Positions 60,412-64,000 of a DNA stretch of 64,000 nucleotides are shown here, piece after piece (position 1 is the first letter of the stretch; each line of letters starts with the position of its first letter). The notes beneath the pieces were generated by a model. The model ran no database searches. It was not told the origin of the DNA and worked only from the letters and a program-made list of their open reading frames with translations. The position numbers and the translations under genes were made by a program. The stretch spans positions 3,286,001 to 3,350,000 of the forward strand of contig NZ_CP121671.1 in the NCBI RefSeq assembly GCF_029714185.1, in the 5' to 3' direction. The stretch comes from Halobacillus naozhouensis (GTDB lineage Bacteria > Bacillota > Bacilli > Bacillales > Halobacillaceae).

Positions 60412-63070
60412 ACTTGTCTATATGTTCGATCAAGGAGGAAGCGAGAAAAAGGAGCTTTTGGGCGGGAAGGGCGCTAATTTAGCCGAAATGACCCGAATTG
60501 GTTTGCCCGTTCCTTATGGGTTTACCATCTCAACAGAGGCTTGCAATTCATACTACGATGCAGGGGAATCTATTCCTGCCGAGATTGAATTTCAAGTATT
60601 AGAATCACTTCAAATCCTTGAACAGCAAACAGGGAAAATACTCGGTGACCCGTCCAATCCCCTGCTCGTTTCGGTTCGTTCCGGAGCCGTCCATTCGATG
60701 CCGGGAATGATGGATACCGTTTTAAACCTCGGAATGAACGATGACACGGTAAAAGGAGTGGCACACCTTACAGAAAATGCACGTTTTGCTTATGATTCTT
60801 ACCGAAGATTTATTCAAATGTTTAGTGATGTTGTCCTTGATGTCGATAACTTTTATTTTGAGCAATTTTTAGAAGAATACAGAGAAGAAAATGGCTATGA
60901 TTCCGACCCTGAAATGTCTGCTGCAGATTGGCAGGAAGTGATCAAAGGATATAAAACGATTGTGCGAAAACATACGAAAAGGGATTTTCCAGAGGATCCA
61001 AAAGAACAATTATTCCTTTCCATTCGGGCTGTTTTTGATTCTTGGAATAACCAGCGGGCTGTTGTTTACCGCCGTCTTCAAAAGATCCCTGGTCACCTTG
61101 GAACAGCCGTGAACATTCAAAGCATGGTGTTTGGTAATATGGGCAACGATTCCGGGACCGGAGTGGCCTTTACACGAAACCCATCAACCGGTGAAGCGAA
61201 GCTCTATGGAGAATACTTGATCAATGCGCAAGGTGAGGATGTAGTGGCCGGGATTCGTACACCGCAGCCCATCGCAACCCTTCAGGATGAAATGCCAGAA
61301 GTTTATCAACAGTTTGTAGAAACTTGTAATCTTCTCGAAGAACACTATCAAGACATGCAGGACATTGAGTTTACAGTAGAACGCGGCCAGCTGTTTATTC
61401 TTCAAACAAGAACAGGTAAAAGAACCGCCCAGGCTGCCATTACCATTGCTGTTGAATTAGCAGAAGAAAACATTATCAGTAAGGCAGAAGCACTTCTACG
61501 TGTTGATCCTGATCAGCTTAGTCAGCTGCTCCATCACCGAATTGACGATGCCTATGAACGGAAACAGTTAGCCAAAGGTCTGCCAGCCTCCCCCGGGGCC
61601 GCAACAGGGCAAGTTGTGTTCGATGCAGATGAAGCGGAACAATTAGCGAAAGATGGCGTAAAGGTGATTCTAGTTCGTCCCGAAACGACGCCTGATGATA
61701 TTCATGGGATTGTTGCCTCGCAAGCAACAGTCACGAGCCGGGGAGGAATGACGAGCCATGCAGCCGTTGTAGCCAGAGGGATGGGTAAGGCCTGCATATG
61801 TGGCTGTGAAACCTTAACCATTGATTTAAAAAGTAAGCAGTTTAAGGTAGAAAATACGATCGTGAACCAGGGGGATAAGATTACCATTGATGGGTCAACA
61901 GGTGACATTATGTTAGGTGAGATTCCTATGATTGAGCCCCAGCTTTCCGCCGACTTTCAACAGCTGCTTACCTGGGCAGATGAAGAGCGGAAGCTTGGTG
62001 TTAGGGCCAATGCAGACAATCCTAAGGACGCTGCAAAAGCGCTGGAATTCGGAGCAGGTGGAATTGGATTGTGCCGGACTGAACATATGTTTATGGATGC
62101 CCGCCGGATTCCAATTGTTCAGGACATGATCCTGGCTGAAACCTATCCAGAGCGAGAAGAAGCTCTTACAAAGCTATTACCGATGCAGCAGGAGGATTTT
62201 GAAGGAATCTTTGAAACGATGCAAGGCCATCCCATCACGATTCGTTTACTGGATCCCCCTCTTCACGAGTTTTTACCTGATAAAGAAGAACTGCTTGTCG
62301 ACGTAACCAAGCTGCAAATCACAGATCCAGACTGTAAGGAATTAAAGGATAAGGAAGAGCTGTTAAGAAAAGTGCGTGTGCTAGACGAATCGAATCCGAT
62401 GCTCGGACACCGCGGCTGCCGATTAGGAATGATTTATCCTGAAATTTACGTCATGCAGGCAAAGGCCATCTTTTATGCGATTTCCAAAGTGATGGAAAAA
62501 GGAATAAACGTCAGTCCGGAAATTATGATTCCTTTAGTCGGACACGTCAATGAGTTGAAGGAAATGCGTCAACTGGTGATTAAAACGGGAGAGCAAATTC
62601 AAGATGAATCCGGGCAGCACTACGATTATCTCGTGGGTACGATGATTGAAGTTCCGCGAGCTGCCCTCACCGCAGATCAAATTGCGCAAGAAGCGGACTT
62701 TTTCTCCTTTGGCACAAATGATTTAACCCAAACGACCTTCGGATACAGTCGTGATGATGCGGAAGGTAAGTTCCTGCAAACGTATATTGAAAACAAAGTG
62801 CTCTTAGAAAACCCGTTCGCCTCCCTCGACCAGGACGGTGTAGGCAAACTGGTCGAAACAGGGGTAAAACTTGGGAGAGACACAAAGCCGGGATTAAAGA
62901 CAGGGATTTGCGGAGAACACGGTGGAGAGAAGGATTCGATCCAATTCTGCCATGAAACGGGCTTGGATTACGTAAGCTGTTCCCCATACCGAATCCCGCT
63001 GGCACGTCTTGCAGCGGCTCAAGCTACTATTAAACAGGAACAAAAACAGGTCGTAAAGGAACTTATCTAG
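60404..63070 (+). CDS. ppdK: Pyruvate, phosphate dikinase
   Basis: An 888-residue cytoplasmic enzyme interconverting pyruvate, ATP and phosphate with phosphoenolpyruvate, AMP and pyrophosphate. Domain order: N-terminal ATP-grasp (GGKGANLAEM at the start), central phosphohistidine domain with GGMTSHAAVVARG (His near 452, preceded by the regulatory Thr), and a C-terminal PEP/pyruvate barrel from about 520 with GTNDLTQTTFGYSRDD. It overlaps the regulator gene by eight bases. The operon would supply phosphoenolpyruvate for gluconeogenesis from pyruvate. A terminator follows. Confidence 0.95.
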   Translation: MNKLVYMFDQGGSEKKELLGGKGANLAEMTRIGLPVPYGFTISTEACNSYYDAGESIPAEIEFQVLESLQILEQQTGKILGDPSNPLLVSVRSGAVHSMPGMMDTVLNLGMNDDTVKGVAHLTENARFAYDSYRRFIQMFSDVVLDVDNFYFEQFLEEYREENGYDSDPEMSAADWQEVIKGYKTIVRKHTKRDFPEDPKEQLFLSIRAVFDSWNNQRAVVYRRLQKIPGHLGTAVNIQSMVFGNMGNDSGTGVAFTRNPSTGEAKLYGEYLINAQGEDVVAGIRTPQPIATLQDEMPEVYQQFVETCNLLEEHYQDMQDIEFTVERGQLFILQTRTGKRTAQAAITIAVELAEENIISKAEALLRVDPDQLSQLLHHRIDDAYERKQLAKGLPASPGAATGQVVFDADEAEQLAKDGVKVILVRPETTPDDIHGIVASQATVTSRGGMTSHAAVVARGMGKACICGCETLTIDLKSKQFKVENTIVNQGDKITIDGSTGDIMLGEIPMIEPQLSADFQQLLTWADEERKLGVRANADNPKDAAKALEFGAGGIGLCRTEHMFMDARRIPIVQDMILAETYPEREEALTKLLPMQQEDFEGIFETMQGHPITIRLLDPPLHEFLPDKEELLVDVTKLQITDPDCKELKDKEELLRKVRVLDESNPMLGHRGCRLGMIYPEIYVMQAKAIFYAISKVMEKGINVSPEIMIPLVGHVNELKEMRQLVIKTGEQIQDESGQHYDYLVGTMIEVPRAALTADQIAQEADFFSFGTNDLTQTTFGYSRDDAEGKFLQTYIENKVLLENPFASLDQDGVGKLVETGVKLGRDTKPGLKTGICGEHGGEKDSIQFCHETGLDYVSCSPYRIPLARLAAAQATIKQEQKQVVKELI

Positions 63071-63080
63071 GATAAAAATA

Positions 63081-63110
63081 AAGGAAGCTGTCTCCTTGAG
63101 CAGCTTCCTT
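63081..63110 (+). terminator. Terminator after ppdK
   Basis: AAGGAAGCTG pairs perfectly with CAGCTTCCTT around a 10-base loop, followed by ATTTC. Confidence 0.7.
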
Positions 63111-63206
63111 ATTTCATCTACAAAAGACTGACCTATCGTATATTTCATCCGTATTTCGGAAACCATGAAACTATCAATCACTATTCACAAAGGAGATGTG
63201 GATGAA

Positions 63207-63401
63207 ATGAAGACAGTAGATTATACATTGGCCGATACCGGATTATATGTGAGTGAGGAAGAGCGAGAAAGCCTGGTCCCTGAAGAAGAATATTGGTTCT
63301 TAAACGGAAAGTTTGTCCAAGCCCTTCGAAATGTAGAGGCATTCTATCACTCACAACATAAAGACCCTCAAGAGCTTTACCGCCCTTTTATAAAGGCCTA
63401 A
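63207..63401 (+). CDS. Small acidic protein of unknown function (64 aa)
   Basis: An ATG preceded by AAAGGAGATG opens a soluble product starting MKTVDYTLADTGLYV, with many acidic residues and a helical end. An earlier ATG in frame, 14 codons upstream, would cover the ribosome site and is less likely. No family recognised. Monocistronic. Confidence 0.6.
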   Translation: MKTVDYTLADTGLYVSEEERESLVPEEEYWFLNGKFVQALRNVEAFYHSQHKDPQELYRPFIKA

Positions 63402-63611
63402 ATCTATCACTTTTTTATACGAGTACGAAAGCATACTTGAAGCAGGGCATTGTGGAATCAATGTCCTGTTTTCCTATTCCCTCTCTCCTCAAGAACACCC
63501 TTTAATGATTAACTTAACCTACTACCTATTCAAAGAACACGTTAATCTATTTAAAAGAAAACCTGTACCTTCTATAATGAACTAAGAACGTAAACAAAAA
63601 GGAGAGATTCA

Positions 63612-64000
63612 ATGAATACATCCCAGCCTACGATCCTTGTGTTCCATCCCAACCAGTCAAAAGAATATGCCGCCTGTATCCATGATTATGGATTTACCTC
63701 AGTAAAGACCGCCTCCACCCCGGAGGAGGCAGAAAACCAATTACCTGGCACCGAAGTTATTCTGGGCTGGAATTTTCCTACCCAACTACTACATAAACCA
63801 GCTGCTTCATCTGTCCGCTGGTTTCAATCGATCGGAGCCGGAGTTGATGATTTAATGGCCGACCCATCGATACCTGAGAACTTGCCCATAACCCGAATTG
63901 TCAATCAGTTTGGCACGTATATTTCTGAATATGTATTTACGTTTCTCTTATACCTGTTAAAAGATGTCCCCCGCATAAGACAGTCGCAAATTGACCGCAG
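63612..64000 (+). CDS. D-2-hydroxyacid dehydrogenase, N-terminal part (cut by window edge)
   Basis: An ATG after AAAGGAGAGATTCA opens a frame that runs to the window edge (129 complete codons). The substrate-binding half of the D-isomer specific 2-hydroxyacid dehydrogenase family is visible (WFQSIGAGVDDLM, then NQFGTYISEYVFTFLLYLL). The NAD-binding domain and catalytic Arg, Glu and His lie outside the window. The substrate cannot be told. Confidence 0.85.
   Translation, partial: MNTSQPTILVFHPNQSKEYAACIHDYGFTSVKTASTPEEAENQLPGTEVILGWNFPTQLLHKPAASSVRWFQSIGAGVDDLMADPSIPENLPITRIVNQFGTYISEYVFTFLLYLLKDVPRIRQSQIDR

Noticed and set aside
1..64000. tRNA, rRNA, CRISPR arrays, prophage or intact transposase genes
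   Set aside because: None seen on either strand; no regular spaced repeats, no cloverleaf-like units, and no transposase motifs.

Overview
The window looks like chromosomal DNA of a Gram-positive, low-to-moderate GC Bacillaceae, most likely a moderately salt-tolerant genus such as Halobacillus, Thalassobacillus or Virgibacillus. Supporting signs are strong Shine-Dalgarno sites, frequent TTG/GTG starts, Bacillus-type regulatory sites (cre, CodY, CcpN-like, S-box), BglG/PRD-type PTS regulators, RsbR-type STAS proteins, and acidic secreted proteins. I saw no rRNA, tRNA, CRISPR array, prophage or intact insertion sequence. All calls come from reading the sequence and from memory of protein families; no search was run.

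Layout. 1-6.4 kb: the N-terminal part of a sigma-54 activator (cut by the window edge), a small unknown gene, and a livKHMGF branched-chain amino acid ABC operon with CodY and cre candidates at its promoter. 6.8-8.7 kb: ribokinase plus nucleoside hydrolase. 8.8-11.9 kb: two orphan lipoproteins and an M3 oligopeptidase. 12.2-15.5 kb: a TetR-controlled ABC exporter with a double operator. 15.8-19.7 kb: a three-gene lipid-linked sugar transfer operon (GT2 transferase, GtrA/GtcA-like flippase, YfhO-like GT-C protein), followed by a 114-bp repeat with inverted ends. 20-28 kb: a TauE-type exporter and an amidohydrolase cluster (M20D peptidase, two membrane proteins including a DUF5058 type, a GAF/PucR regulator, an AbgT transporter).

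28.2-32.9 kb is the most accessory-looking part: a frameshifted HEAT-like gene, then an AT-rich, tightly coupled cassette made of a 91-residue membrane peptide with a Cys-bounded C-terminus, an ABC ATPase, an ABC permease, a minimal M50-type metalloprotease and a two-helix protein. It looks like a peptide production, processing and immunity system, and is my main candidate for an undescribed system.

33-37 kb: mannose PTS (manP) and its regulator manR. 37-42 kb: small lipoprotein, two RsbR-like STAS proteins (one with GAF and without the usual threonines), an SRPBCC protein and an aldo-keto reductase. 42-48.8 kb: a galactitol-type PTS operon with two dehydrogenases, a 52-residue protein and a PRD regulator behind a perfect cre match. 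49-51 kb: thioesterase and LysR regulator. 51.2-54.8 kb: blaR1-blaI divergent from a class A beta-lactamase, sharing one palindromic operator. 55-57 kb: membrane proteins and a duplicated AhpD-like protein. 57.2-59.2 kb: a sodium:solute symporter with a 44-residue accessory protein under a SAM-I riboswitch. 59.3-63.1 kb: pyruvate phosphate dikinase and its bifunctional regulator, with CcpN-like boxes. The window ends inside a D-2-hydroxyacid dehydrogenase gene.

A common theme is nutrient uptake and carbon/nitrogen control (CodY, CcpA, CcpN, S-box and PTS regulators) interrupted by small defence or antagonism modules (beta-lactamase, ABC exporter, peptide cassette).
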